Positions 25,253-34,084 of a DNA stretch of 64,000 bases are shown in pieces. The first letter of the stretch is position 1. Each line of letters begins with the position of its first letter. The notes beneath the pieces are model-generated. The model did no database searches. It was not told the DNA's origin and saw only the letters and a list, made by a program, of their open reading frames with translations. The stretch is taken from contig NZ_CP162102.1 of the NCBI RefSeq assembly GCF_042466665.1, positions 8,370,001-8,434,000 of the forward strand, given 5' to 3'. The position numbers were made by a program, and so were the translations under genes. This DNA is from Peterkaempfera podocarpi. GTDB lineage: Bacteria > Actinomycetota > Actinomycetes > Streptomycetales > Streptomycetaceae.

Positions 25253-26428
25253 CTAGTGCGTGTCTGATCCGATGAAGGACTGGATCGCGGTGGCTGCGGC
25301 CCCGCGTGCCCACTCCTCGAAGGGCAGCGGACGTGTCATCACGTCGCACTGAGCGGCTGTGCCGAAGGCGGACGCGGCGAACGCGTCGCGGATGCCCTCG
25401 GCGAAAAGGTCGTAGGCGGCCAGGCCCTCGCCGGAGATGATCACTCGTTCCGAACCGAGCAGGTTGACCACCGAACCGATGGCCCTGCCGATGGCCTCGC
25501 CCGCCCGTGCGTAGACCTCCCGGACCCCGGGGTCTCCGCTGCGGGCCAGTTCCAGTGCCTCGGCCGCGGTGGTCACGGGCCTGCCCGTGGCGCTGCGCAC
25601 GGCGCGCAGGATCGCGGGGTCGGCCGCGATGGCCTCGACGCAGCCGTTGTTGCCGCAGTGGCAGGGCGGGCCGAGCGGATCGATGGACAGATGTCCGATC
25701 TCGCCGGCCACGCCGTGCGCACCTGAGACCACCCGGCCGTGCACCACCAGACCGCAGCCGATGCCGGCGCCCACGGTGACCAGGGCGAAGTCGGACAGTC
25801 CGACTCCGGCCCCGAACCACTGCTCGGCGACCGTGAGCGCCCGCACGTCGTTGTCGACGGTGACCGGCAGCCCGGTCGCGGTCTCGACGATCTCGGCGAG
25901 CGGCACGTCCCGCCACTCCAGGAAGGGCGAGTAGCGGACCACGCCGGCTGCCCGGTCGACGTCACCCGAGACGGCGATGCCCAGGCCCCGCACCTGCACG
26001 CCGAATCCGTCGGCCTCCGTGAGAAGTTCGTGCACCAGCGCGGTGACGGAGGGGAGCACCGCCCCCGGCTCGCGGCCCGTGAGCCGTACGTGCCGGGCGA
26101 CCCGGATCCGGCAGCACAGGTCGGCCAGCACGGCGATGATCTCGTCCCCGGTCACCTTGATCCCGATGAACAGTGCCCTGCCGGCGTCCACCCGTACCGG
26201 GTTGGCCGGACGTCCGACAGCGGGCCGCGCCCCTTCGTCCACGCCCTCGACCAGGTAGCCGACCTCCATCAGCGGCCGCACCGCCTTGGTGACCGCGGCA
26301 GAGGACAGCCCGGTCCGGCGAGCGATCTCGATCCGGGTGAGCGGGCCGTGGGAGAGGACGGTGGTGAAGACCAGGGAAGCGGCCGGCGTTGTCGCCGGGA
26401 CCGCCTCATGAGGAGAGGTCGAGCGCAT
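25253..26428 (-). CDS. ROK-family transcriptional regulator of the galactoside operon
   Basis: 391 residues. A winged helix (LTRIEIARRTGLSSAAVTKA) precedes the ROK fold: FIGIKVTGDEIIAVLADL (phosphate-1), VTVDNDVRALTVAEQWFG, VTVGAGIGCGLVVHGRVVSG, the zinc motif GPPCHCGNNGCVEAIAA and IISGEGLAAYD. ROK regulators sense sugars and repress transport operons. ATG 26428 begins 7 bases after a TAGGTT -10 box, so the message is probably leaderless. The longer frame from TTG 26464 is rejected because that TTG is part of the -35. It is 8 bases from the binding-protein gene and divergent from GH36. Confidence 0.9.
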   Translation of the reverse strand: MRSTSPHEAVPATTPAASLVFTTVLSHGPLTRIEIARRTGLSSAAVTKAVRPLMEVGYLVEGVDEGARPAVGRPANPVRVDAGRALFIGIKVTGDEIIAVLADLCCRIRVARHVRLTGREPGAVLPSVTALVHELLTEADGFGVQVRGLGIAVSGDVDRAAGVVRYSPFLEWRDVPLAEIVETATGLPVTVDNDVRALTVAEQWFGAGVGLSDFALVTVGAGIGCGLVVHGRVVSGAHGVAGEIGHLSIDPLGPPCHCGNNGCVEAIAADPAILRAVRSATGRPVTTAAEALELARSGDPGVREVYARAGEAIGRAIGSVVNLLGSERVIISGEGLAAYDLFAEGIRDAFAASAFGTAAQCDVMTRPLPFEEWARGAAATAIQSFIGSDTH

Positions 26429-26435
26429 GGCCGGA

Positions 26436-26474
26436 AACCTAGGGTGATTCTTTTCCGCTGTCAATGAAAGAATC
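26436..26474 (-). promoter_or_regulatory. ROK gene promoter with inverted-repeat operator
   Basis: On the minus strand, TTGACA (26464-26459) and TAGGTT (26441-26436) are 17 bases apart, a strong vegetative promoter that would start transcription at the ATG. GATTCTTT (26446-26453) and AAAGAATC (26467-26474) are perfect 8-base arms around 13 bases, straddling the -35. This is a likely autoregulatory ROK operator, shared with the divergent GH36 gene. Another TTGACA lies at 26540-26545 on the plus strand as a possible GH36 -35. Confidence 0.65.
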
Positions 26475-26609
26475 GGATCCCTTTGGAAGCCTCCTGCTCA
26501 GGGGTTCACAACCTGCAAAAGGTAGACACGGAGAGGGTGTTGACAGCTGATTGAAGGACGGGTTGGCTGCTCACTGCCCCTCTGTGGTGCTAACCGAACG
26601 TGAGGATCC

Positions 26610-28751
26610 ATGGCTGCGATCTCCTTCGCCCCCGCATCCGGGGTCTGGCTGCTCTCCACCGCGCGCACGTCCTACGCGCTGCGGATCGACGACACGGGAG
26701 CGCCCTGCCACCTCGCATGGGGACCACGGCTGAGCCTCGCGGCGGCCGCGGACCTCATACCTCCCCCGGCCGTGGAGGTCAGCAGCTTCGAGGGCCGCCC
26801 GCCGGCCGGCGAGGAACTGCCCGTCGACGGAGGGGCCCGGTACGGGGCGCCATCCCTCCGCGTGCGGTTCGCCGACGGCACCCGTGCCTTCGAGTGGGAG
26901 CCCATGGGCCACCGCATCGACGAACAGACGCCCGGAGCGGCCGAACTGGCCCTGGAGTTCCGCGACCGCCACTACCCGCTGGCGGTCACCCTGCACTACC
27001 GGGTCCATGACGACACCGACGTCATCGAGCGCTGGACGGTGCTGCGCAACACCGGACAGCAACCGCTCTCCCTGCTGCGTGCGGACTCGGCCGCCTGGAC
27101 GCTGCCGCCGCGCGACGACTACCGGATCAGTCATGTCACGGGCCAGTGGTCGTCGGAGAGCCTGCTGCACCGGGAGCCGCTGCCGCACAGCGAGACGGTG
27201 CTCACCAGCCGCCGCGGCATCACCAGCCACCATACGAGCCCCTGGGTGATGCTGGACGCCGGCGACGCCACGGAGGACCGGGGCGAGGTGTGGAGCGCGG
27301 CCCTGGCCTGGAGCGGCAGCTGGCACATCATCGTGCAGCGCACACCCGACGGACGTACGGCCTTCACCGGCGGTGCCGGCCAGGACGGTGCGTCACTGCC
27401 GCTCGCTCCGGGCGAGGAGTATGTGACCCCGTGCTGCGCGGCCGTGTACACCGACGGCGGCTTCGGCGCGGCGAGCCGCGCATGGCATGCGTATGTGATG
27501 GCCCATGTGCTCCCGCACCCAGACGAGTTGCGCCCCGTGCTCTTCAACTCCTGGGAGGCCACCGGCTTCGATGTCGACGAGGCCGGACAGAAGGCGCTCG
27601 CCGCCCGGGCGGCGGAGCTCGGGATCGAGCTCTATGTCGTCGACGACGGCTGGTTCGGCGCCCGCCGCGACGACAAGGCCGGGCTCGGCGACTGGTCACC
27701 GGCCCCCGACCGGTTCCCCGCAGGGCTGGGCCCGCTGGTCGAGGAGGTCCACCGGCTCGGAATGCGGTTCGGCCTGTGGGTGGAGCCCGAAATGGTCAAC
27801 CCGGACAGCGACCTCTACCGCGCGCACCCCGACTGGGTCCTTCACTACCCCCACCGCACCCGCACCGAGCTGCGCAACCAACTGGTGCTCAACTTCGCAC
27901 GTGACGACGTCGCCGCGTGGGCGTACGGATGGCTCACCCGACTGGTCGCGGACAACGGCATCGACTTCCTCAAGTGGGACATGAACCGCGCCCTCAGCGA
28001 GGCCGGCTGGCCCGGCCGCACGGACGGCCAGGACCTGCTGTGGACGCGGTATGTGCACAACCTCTACGACGTCATCGACCGGCTGCGCGCGGACCACCCG
28101 GGGCTGCGGATCGAGACGTGCAGCGGCGGCGGAGGCCGAATCGACCTGGGCATCCTCTCCCGTACGGACCAGGCGTGGCCGTCCGACAACACCGATGCCG
28201 CGGACCGGGTCTCCATCCAGTACGGCTTCAGCCAGATCTACCCGGCACGGACGATGGCGGCCTGGGTGACGGACGTTCCCAACCAGCTCACCGGCCGCTC
28301 GGTGCCGCTGCGCTACCGCTTCCATGTCGCGATGGCAGGGGTGCTGGCGGTGGGGGGCGATCTCGCCTGCTGGACACCGAAGGAGATCGCCCAGGGCGCG
28401 GAATTGGTCGCGGAGTACAAGGAGATCCGACACATCGTGCAGCACGGCATCCAACAGCGGCTCCGCTGTCCCGTCGATGACGCACCGTCCGCGGTGCAGT
28501 ACACAACGGCCGACCGCAGGGAGGCATACGTGCTGGTGTGGCAGCGGGCGCCGCGCCACGGCACGCCGCGCCCCGCCCTCAGGCTGGCCGGGCTGGACCC
28601 CGCCGCGCGCTACCGCGACGTCCGGACCGGTGCCGTGCACCACGCGTCGGTGCTGACAGGGTACGGAATCACGCCCGACCTGCCGTGCGGTGACTGGTCG
28701 AGTACCTCCCTGCACCTGGTCAGGGTGGACGACGAGGGGGCCGGCGCCTGA
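26610..28751 (+). CDS. GH36 alpha-galactosidase
   Basis: 713 residues, no signal peptide, so intracellular. An N-terminal beta-supersandwich is followed by the barrel: FNSWEATGFDVDEAGQKAL, LYVVDDGWFGARRDD, LWVEPEMVNPDSDLY, DFLKWDMNRALSE with nucleophile Asp457, ETCSGGGGRIDLGIL, and AWPSDNTDAADR with acid/base Asp526. The 69-residue spacing is as in characterised GH36 enzymes. It hydrolyses terminal alpha-galactosyl residues of imported oligosaccharides. ATG 26610 follows GAGGA. Transcribed divergently from the ROK-led operon, with the ROK operator between. Confidence 0.93.
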   Translation: MAAISFAPASGVWLLSTARTSYALRIDDTGAPCHLAWGPRLSLAAAADLIPPPAVEVSSFEGRPPAGEELPVDGGARYGAPSLRVRFADGTRAFEWEPMGHRIDEQTPGAAELALEFRDRHYPLAVTLHYRVHDDTDVIERWTVLRNTGQQPLSLLRADSAAWTLPPRDDYRISHVTGQWSSESLLHREPLPHSETVLTSRRGITSHHTSPWVMLDAGDATEDRGEVWSAALAWSGSWHIIVQRTPDGRTAFTGGAGQDGASLPLAPGEEYVTPCCAAVYTDGGFGAASRAWHAYVMAHVLPHPDELRPVLFNSWEATGFDVDEAGQKALAARAAELGIELYVVDDGWFGARRDDKAGLGDWSPAPDRFPAGLGPLVEEVHRLGMRFGLWVEPEMVNPDSDLYRAHPDWVLHYPHRTRTELRNQLVLNFARDDVAAWAYGWLTRLVADNGIDFLKWDMNRALSEAGWPGRTDGQDLLWTRYVHNLYDVIDRLRADHPGLRIETCSGGGGRIDLGILSRTDQAWPSDNTDAADRVSIQYGFSQIYPARTMAAWVTDVPNQLTGRSVPLRYRFHVAMAGVLAVGGDLACWTPKEIAQGAELVAEYKEIRHIVQHGIQQRLRCPVDDAPSAVQYTTADRREAYVLVWQRAPRHGTPRPALRLAGLDPAARYRDVRTGAVHHASVLTGYGITPDLPCGDWSSTSLHLVRVDDEGAGA

Positions 28752-28830
28752 GCGTCGAGCGGTGCCACGGCCGGTTGGAGGAACTGTCCCTGTCGGCATC
28801 CGACCCGAGGTGAGTGTGCCCGACGACAGC

Positions 28831-28870
28831 CGCCGCGTCCCGCCGAATTCTCTTTCGGCGGGACGCGGCG
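28831..28870 (+). terminator. Strong hairpin after GH36
   Basis: Perfect 17-base arms, 28831-28847 and 28854-28870 (CGCCGCGTCCCGCCGAA on the left), with a 6-base loop. Begins 80 bases past the stop. Confidence 0.7.
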
Positions 28871-28879
28871 CAGTTCACG

Positions 28880-28915
28880 CCGCGCAGGGCGGGCCCCAGA
28901 GGCCGCCCTGCGCGG
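28880..28915. terminator. Second hairpin, tandem terminator
   Basis: Perfect 13-base arms CCGCGCAGGGCGG and CCGCCCTGCGCGG around 10 bases, directly after the first hairpin. Both could act on transcripts from either side, since the next gene converges. Nothing else is evident up to 29132. Confidence 0.6.
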
Positions 28916-29132
28916 GGTGTTGTGCTGGTGCAGATTCTCCGCCCGATCTTGTGACTGTCCGTCCGTCGGTTCGTCGGACTGACCGTGGGCCGGGGGTGAG
29001 CTCACCGGTACGGGATGGGGACGGTTGCCGTCGTCCTTGCCGATGAGGAACGGGCGTTGTGAGGGGCGACGGGGTCATCGACAGGTGGTCGACAGCATCC
29101 GGTGCCGGGTGCTGACCGATGAGGATCCGGGC

Positions 29133-30008
29133 TCAGGCCGGAACAGCCGGCTTGAGCACCTCCTCGCACCACTGGCGGAAACCGGTGGGAGAGGGCTGCG
29201 CGGACTGGTGCTCGGCGTCGTACGCCCCGCCGATCTGGGCCGCGGCCATGTCGACCAGGCCCTGTGCCCAGGCCTCGCTGGCCCCGCGACTCAGAGCCGT
29301 CTCCTTGTACGCGTCGAGGGCAACCGGCTGGCAGCGGACCGGCCGCTCCAGCACCTCGGACATGATCTGAGCCATCTCCTCGGGGGTAATACGGTCGGGG
29401 CTGACCAGCGGGATGCCGTCCTGCCCGCTCCAGGAGTCGTCGAGCAGCAGCCGCGCGGCCGTCGCGGCGATGTCGCGGGTGGCGATCGTCGCGAGCACCC
29501 GGTCCGCCACGAACGGCAGGAAGAACGTCCCCTGGTCCCTGATCGCCTCGACCTGCATGAGCAGGTTCTCCATGAAGGCCGCCGCCCGCAGCGCCCGGAA
29601 GCTCACCCCCGTGGCCCTGATCAGCTCGTCCTTGGCCACGGACGCCGTCAGGTGCCCGGCGTTCTTCTCGATTCCGGTGCCCAGGGTCGATACGGCGACG
29701 ACGCGCTTGACACCGTGACGGGTGATCGCCTCGCATGCGGGCCGGGTCCAGTTCAGGTAGTGCCCTTCGACGCTGTCCGTCCGGTGGTCCGGCGGCACCA
29801 GCCAGAACACGCTGTCCGCGCCCGCGAACGCCTCCATGACGACATCGGGGTCGCCGTGCGAGCCGGGGACGACCTCGACCCGATCGTGTGCCCGGGCAGG
29901 AAGCCGGGAAGGGTCACGGGCAATCACACGGATCGGCTGCTCGCCGGCGAGCAGGGCGTCGAGGACCTGGCGGCCGATCCGGCCGGTGGGAGTGGTGATG
30001 ACAATCAT
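29133..30008 (-). CDS. NmrA-family NAD(P)-binding protein
   Basis: 291 residues: ITTPTGRIGRQVLDALLAG (glycine-rich dinucleotide loop, residues 4-22), FWLVPPDHRTDSVEGHY, VVAVSTLGTGIEKNAG and FRALRAAAFMENLLMQ are typical of the NmrA/PCBER-like branch of atypical SDRs. These act as NAD(P)H-dependent reductases or redox sensors. ATG 30008 is the natural start. It is divergent from a LysR regulator 93 bases away, a common pairing in which LysR controls the oxidoreductase. Confidence 0.85.
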   Translation of the reverse strand: MIVITTPTGRIGRQVLDALLAGEQPIRVIARDPSRLPARAHDRVEVVPGSHGDPDVVMEAFAGADSVFWLVPPDHRTDSVEGHYLNWTRPACEAITRHGVKRVVAVSTLGTGIEKNAGHLTASVAKDELIRATGVSFRALRAAAFMENLLMQVEAIRDQGTFFLPFVADRVLATIATRDIAATAARLLLDDSWSGQDGIPLVSPDRITPEEMAQIMSEVLERPVRCQPVALDAYKETALSRGASEAWAQGLVDMAAAQIGGAYDAEHQSAQPSPTGFRQWCEEVLKPAVPA

Positions 30009-30101
30009 GGAAGAAGCATCTGATCCGGATCGGCGGGACGGAAGGATCGCCAGGATCCAGCTTGTTACCCTCAGGGACATACCAAACGGAGGTGCCAGAC
30101 C

Positions 30102-30983
30102 GTGGAGTCCCGCCCGCTGCGTTACTTTGTCGCCGTCGCCGAAGAACTCAACTTCGCCCGCGCAGCGACACGCCTCGGCATCTCCGCTCCGCCCCTGTCC
30201 CGCGCCATCCGCAACCTCGAAGCGGAGCTCGGCGTCTCCCTCTTCGAACGGACCACGCACAGCGTCACGCTGACCCCGGCCGGCACCGTACTGCTCGCGG
30301 AGGCACGGACCGCACTGGACGCCCTTCAGGCAGCCGGGCGCCGGGCCCAACGCGCGGCCGAGCCCAAGCTGGTGCTTGCCGTGAAGGCGGACGGCGACGG
30401 AGGCCTGCTGGAGGCCATCCTCGCCCGCTACACCGCCGAACCGGCGGCCGAGCCGGTCACCATCCGCCTCTCCGGCTGGCGCGACCAGCCGAGCCTGCTG
30501 CGCCAGGGCGAAGCCGACGCGGCCCTGATCTACGAACCGTTCGACCGCACCGGTCTCGACACGGAGCCGGTGACTGTCGAACGCCGCCTGGCCGCTCTCC
30601 CGGTCGGCCACCCGCTGGCCGCCCGGGAGCGCATCGCCCTCGCCGACCTCGGTCTCCCGCGCACCGAGCACGACTCCCAGGGATGCCTGGCCCGCCACCT
30701 CGACACGATCGTCGACCGGTACGCGATCCAGGACCTCGCCCAACTGCTCAAACTCGTCGAACTCGGAGACGTCATCACCCTGCTCCCGGAATCCGTGTGC
30801 ACCCGGTACCCGCGACCGGGCATCGCGTACCGCGAGGTCCCGGACGCACCCCCGGCCACCCTGTCGATCGCCTGGCCCCAGCAGTCCCGCTCCAGGGCGA
30901 CCGCGGCCCTGGTCCGCACAGCGACGTCAGTCGGCGGAACACACGGACAGCGACGCACGCCGTCAGGCGCTGGGCACCGCTGA
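30102..30983 (+). CDS. LysR-family transcriptional regulator
   Basis: 293 residues. The N-terminal helix-turn-helix reads LRYFVAVAEELNFARAATRL, GISAPPLSRAIRNLEAELG, SLFERTTHSVTLTPAG, diagnostic for LysR. The effector domain follows with DAALIYEPFDRTGL and VELGDVITLLPESV. GTG 30102 is preceded by GGAGG. Likely regulator of the divergent NmrA-type gene; the inducer is unknown. Confidence 0.9.
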   Translation: MESRPLRYFVAVAEELNFARAATRLGISAPPLSRAIRNLEAELGVSLFERTTHSVTLTPAGTVLLAEARTALDALQAAGRRAQRAAEPKLVLAVKADGDGGLLEAILARYTAEPAAEPVTIRLSGWRDQPSLLRQGEADAALIYEPFDRTGLDTEPVTVERRLAALPVGHPLAARERIALADLGLPRTEHDSQGCLARHLDTIVDRYAIQDLAQLLKLVELGDVITLLPESVCTRYPRPGIAYREVPDAPPATLSIAWPQQSRSRATAALVRTATSVGGTHGQRRTPSGAGHR

Positions 30984-31045
30984 CCCGGCCGGTCCTGCAG
31001 CCCCGGCAGGGGGCAGGACGGCCCGCAACGCATCCGTTCAGCGCG

Positions 31046-31409
31046 TCAGGCCCGAGGCGCGGGAGTGAAGGCAAGCATGTCCGCGGGTTCTCCGGAGCGG
31101 GCAGCAGCGACCAGGGACAGCGAACGCATCCGGTCCTCCGGGTCGTACACCGGGGTCGAGAGCATCAGTCCATCCGCCCCGGTCTGCGGCGCCACGGCCG
31201 CGAGCCGTCGAAGCACCTCATCAGGGGTCCCATACGGGCCGGATGTGACAGGCGAAGGCGAGTGGCAACCCGAACTCGGCGGCGAGCTCGGCGCCGGCAA
31301 CGCTCGATGACAGCAGCCACGGCTCGGGAAGCGTGTCCGCTCCCGGCAGTACTCGCCGGGCATCCGCATGCGCCAGGTATTCCAGCAGTTCGATGTGTAT
31401 GGGGAACTG
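31046..31409 (-). pseudogene. LLM-class flavin monooxygenase remnant
   Basis: One frame reads IELLEYLAHADARRVLPGAD, LPEPWLLSSSVAGAELAAEF and GLPLAFACHIRP, then stops. A second frame resumes with GPYGTPDEVLRRLAAVAPQTG and DPEDRMRSLSLVA. These are interior and C-terminal pieces of a luciferase-like (MsnO8 group) monooxygenase of about 330 residues. The N-terminal half and the segment between the two frames are missing, so the gene is dead. Confidence 0.7.
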
Positions 31410-31568
31410 TCGCGTTGTTGGTGGTCGCTGCACCTCCGATGTGGTTCGGGTGCTCGTCGGTGAACGCTGCGAGCGCAGGTGTGGCCGGTCGAGCTCGGCC
31501 GCGAAGAAACGTGCCGCTGCGTTCAGGATCCCGTTCGCCCGCATAGGCCGAGCGGGATACGGGTGACA

Positions 31569-31602
31569 CGGTGGGGCGCCGTAGGGGATCAGCGCCCCAC
31601 CG
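31569..31602 (-). terminator. Hairpin after the metallophosphoesterase gene
   Basis: CGGTGGGGCGC (31569-31579) pairs perfectly with GCGCCCCACCG (31592-31602), 56 bases past the stop at 31658. Confidence 0.6.
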
Positions 31603-31657
31603 CAGATCGACTGCCGCTTCCAACGCCCGGCTGGACGAGCGGCGTACGCCAGGCCGA

Positions 31658-34084
31658 TCAGATGGCGAACGTCACCTGGTTGAGCTTGCCGGAGTCCTGG
31701 GCGGCGGCGTCCGTGATCTGCAGACGCCACAGACCGGCCCGGCGTTCGGCGGACAGGTCCACGGCGTAGTACTCGTTGATGTTGTCGGCGCTGCCGCCCT
31801 GCCGGTTGCGCAGTGGGTAGACCCGGCCGGAGGTGCCGATGAGGTTGATGATCAGGTCGCCCACGTAGGTGTGGGTGATGTCGACGTGGATCGAGGAGGT
31901 GGCGGAGGCGAAGCCGGCGGCGCTGTTGGGCGCGTCACGATAGACGGTGGACAGGTCGGGGATGGTCAGGACACGGTGGTCGGTCATCGTGGTCCAGGAC
32001 CCGAACGAGGCGATGGTGAGGGTGAAGGTGGTGGTTGCGGTCTCGGGCAGGGCGTCGGTGGCTGTCGCCGTGACCGTGTAGGTGCCCGCCTGGGTGGGCA
32101 TTCCGCTGACGACCCCGGTCACGGGGTCAAGGGCGAGGCCGGGAGGCAGCCCCTGCGCGGACCAGGTGACCGGAGATACGCCTCCGGTGGCGGTGAGGGT
32201 GAACTGGAGGGCGGGGTCCAGCGGCACGTTGAGGTTGAGGGTGACCGGCGCCACGGGACGTACGGAGAACAGGGGGAACGGGCAGGGGATGAGGAGCTGG
32301 GCGTTGCGGTTCTGGGCCGGGTTGTCACCGGGGACCGTCTCGCCGTCGCGTCGCAGATCGATGCCGCGGGAGACCTCCTGCGGGTCGTTGGTGGCCAGTT
32401 CGCGGCCCAGGGACGCCAGGCCGGCAGGCGTGCTGATGTCCCCGTTGTAACTCAGCGGCGCATCGGCGTCGATCATCGTGGTGAAGATGGAGAGCATGCC
32501 GTCGCCCTCGGCGACCTCGATGAGCCGGCTCTGGATGGGCCAGTCGATGTGGGAGGCGGTGTTGATCTCCCAGAAGCCGTTGCGGTTGGCGGTGTCGTCG
32601 AACTCGACGACGTGCGGCCACAGGTTGTTGGCGTGGGTATGCCCGTTGACGAGCATGATCACATTGGGGTAGCGCAGCAGCAGGTCGCGCACGGCTGGGC
32701 CCTGCTTGCCCGGGCTGTCCTTGGTCATGGTGGCGATGGTGTGATGGCAGAACAGGACGATCAGCTTGTCCTGGACCCCGGGGTTGGCGACGAAAGTGCC
32801 GCTGGTCAGATCGGGCCGGTAGCGGGAACTGCTGGCCCTGAGCTGAGTTTCCAGCCACGCGAACTGAGTGTTGTCGATGATGCCGTCGGCGCCGAAGCTG
32901 GTCTCGTCCACCGTGTCCAGGCAGATGAACTGGAACAGGTCGTCAGGCCCGGACGGGATCGCGTAGTAGCCGGTGCCGTGACTGTTCTCGAAGCCGTGGC
33001 CGACGGGGCCCGGCGCCGCGGTCGTGGTGAAGTGCTCCTGGATGAACTCGCTCTTGCCGAGCAGCCGCCGGTTCGCGTCCGCCCTCACCGTGTGGCTCTC
33101 GATGGAGAAGTCTCCGGTGAACACCGACTCCAGCACGTCCTCCAGGGCCGACACCGTGCTGCCGAGACGATCGGGCAGGCCGGTGACGCGGGCGATCTTG
33201 GAAGATCCGATGGCGATGTGGTTCAGCAGGTCTTCCGAGAAGAAGTCGGCGAGGCCGAGGTCCGCGTTGCCCTGCACCAGCAGGTCGTGGTTGCCGATGG
33301 CCGCGTACCACGGTATGCCCAGACCAGTGGCGGTGAACGCCTTGCGCGACGCGCTGAGCAAGCCCGGCACGGTGGGGAAGGCGGCGTACTTGGGACCCTG
33401 GAACTGCGGCTGGTCCTCGCAGATCCAGTACCGGGCGTCGGGCCCGCGGACTCCGCCGGACACGCTCTGGTCGCCGCCGCCGATGATGCCGGAGTCCGGC
33501 TGCACGGTGCCGCCGTCGAGCAGGTCGATGTACCAACGGGTCTCGTTGTACTGGGCGTTGTCGACCGCATCGCCCGTCACCAGCGTCAGCCTCAGCGGCA
33601 GGCCGGTCGCCGGGCCCTTGCCGAAACGCTGCACGGCCCGGCACATCGAGTCCGCGAGCTGCGCCGACAGCATCTCGTGCGGACGGTACGCGGAATCCGT
33701 GCCCCAACTCGCGAAGTGCGGGGCGCCGGCATCGTCGAACTCGTCCAGGTACTCCACCCGGGCCGGCGACTTCTGGTCCATGATCTGCATATCGGAGATC
33801 TGCGCGAAGGCGATCAGCGAGCGCGTCATCTGCGGTGGCGTGCCACTGGGGAAGATCCGGCGCACGAGGTGGGGCTCGCCGGGGCCCGTGGTGATCCCGA
33901 AGTAGCCGTTGCCGAGGTCGGTACGGACCAGGGTGCGGTCCAGCGTGGTGACCACCGGCCCGCTGTCCGCGGTCGCGGCGTGGGCCGTGGCGGCCCGCCC
34001 GCAGAGGTGTCCCAGGGGGTCCAGGGCGGTGATGAGCACTCCCAGGGTGCCGGCCGCCAGAACACTTCGCCGAGAGGGTTTCAC
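31658..34084 (-). CDS. Tat-exported metallophosphoesterase (TIGR03767-like) with Ig-like and P-domain tail
   Basis: 808 residues. Tat signal KPSRRSVLAAGTLGVLITAL. The calcineurin-type core carries FAQISDMQIMD, LVTGDAVDN, AAIGNHDLLVQGN, VLFCHHTIATM and LVNGHTHANNLWPHV, giving a full set of metal ligands. Residues ~580-690 form a putative Ig-like (He_PIG) repeat (WSAQGLPPGLALDPVTGVVS). The last ~115 residues (SIHVDITHTYVGDLIINLIG, ending GKLNQVTFAI) are a proprotein-convertase P-domain. TIGR03767 proteins are secreted phosphoesterases of unknown substrate. GTG 34084 follows GGAG by 5 bases; the longer frame upstream is rejected. Confidence 0.87.
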   Translation of the reverse strand: MKPSRRSVLAAGTLGVLITALDPLGHLCGRAATAHAATADSGPVVTTLDRTLVRTDLGNGYFGITTGPGEPHLVRRIFPSGTPPQMTRSLIAFAQISDMQIMDQKSPARVEYLDEFDDAGAPHFASWGTDSAYRPHEMLSAQLADSMCRAVQRFGKGPATGLPLRLTLVTGDAVDNAQYNETRWYIDLLDGGTVQPDSGIIGGGDQSVSGGVRGPDARYWICEDQPQFQGPKYAAFPTVPGLLSASRKAFTATGLGIPWYAAIGNHDLLVQGNADLGLADFFSEDLLNHIAIGSSKIARVTGLPDRLGSTVSALEDVLESVFTGDFSIESHTVRADANRRLLGKSEFIQEHFTTTAAPGPVGHGFENSHGTGYYAIPSGPDDLFQFICLDTVDETSFGADGIIDNTQFAWLETQLRASSSRYRPDLTSGTFVANPGVQDKLIVLFCHHTIATMTKDSPGKQGPAVRDLLLRYPNVIMLVNGHTHANNLWPHVVEFDDTANRNGFWEINTASHIDWPIQSRLIEVAEGDGMLSIFTTMIDADAPLSYNGDISTPAGLASLGRELATNDPQEVSRGIDLRRDGETVPGDNPAQNRNAQLLIPCPFPLFSVRPVAPVTLNLNVPLDPALQFTLTATGGVSPVTWSAQGLPPGLALDPVTGVVSGMPTQAGTYTVTATATDALPETATTTFTLTIASFGSWTTMTDHRVLTIPDLSTVYRDAPNSAAGFASATSSIHVDITHTYVGDLIINLIGTSGRVYPLRNRQGGSADNINEYYAVDLSAERRAGLWRLQITDAAAQDSGKLNQVTFAI

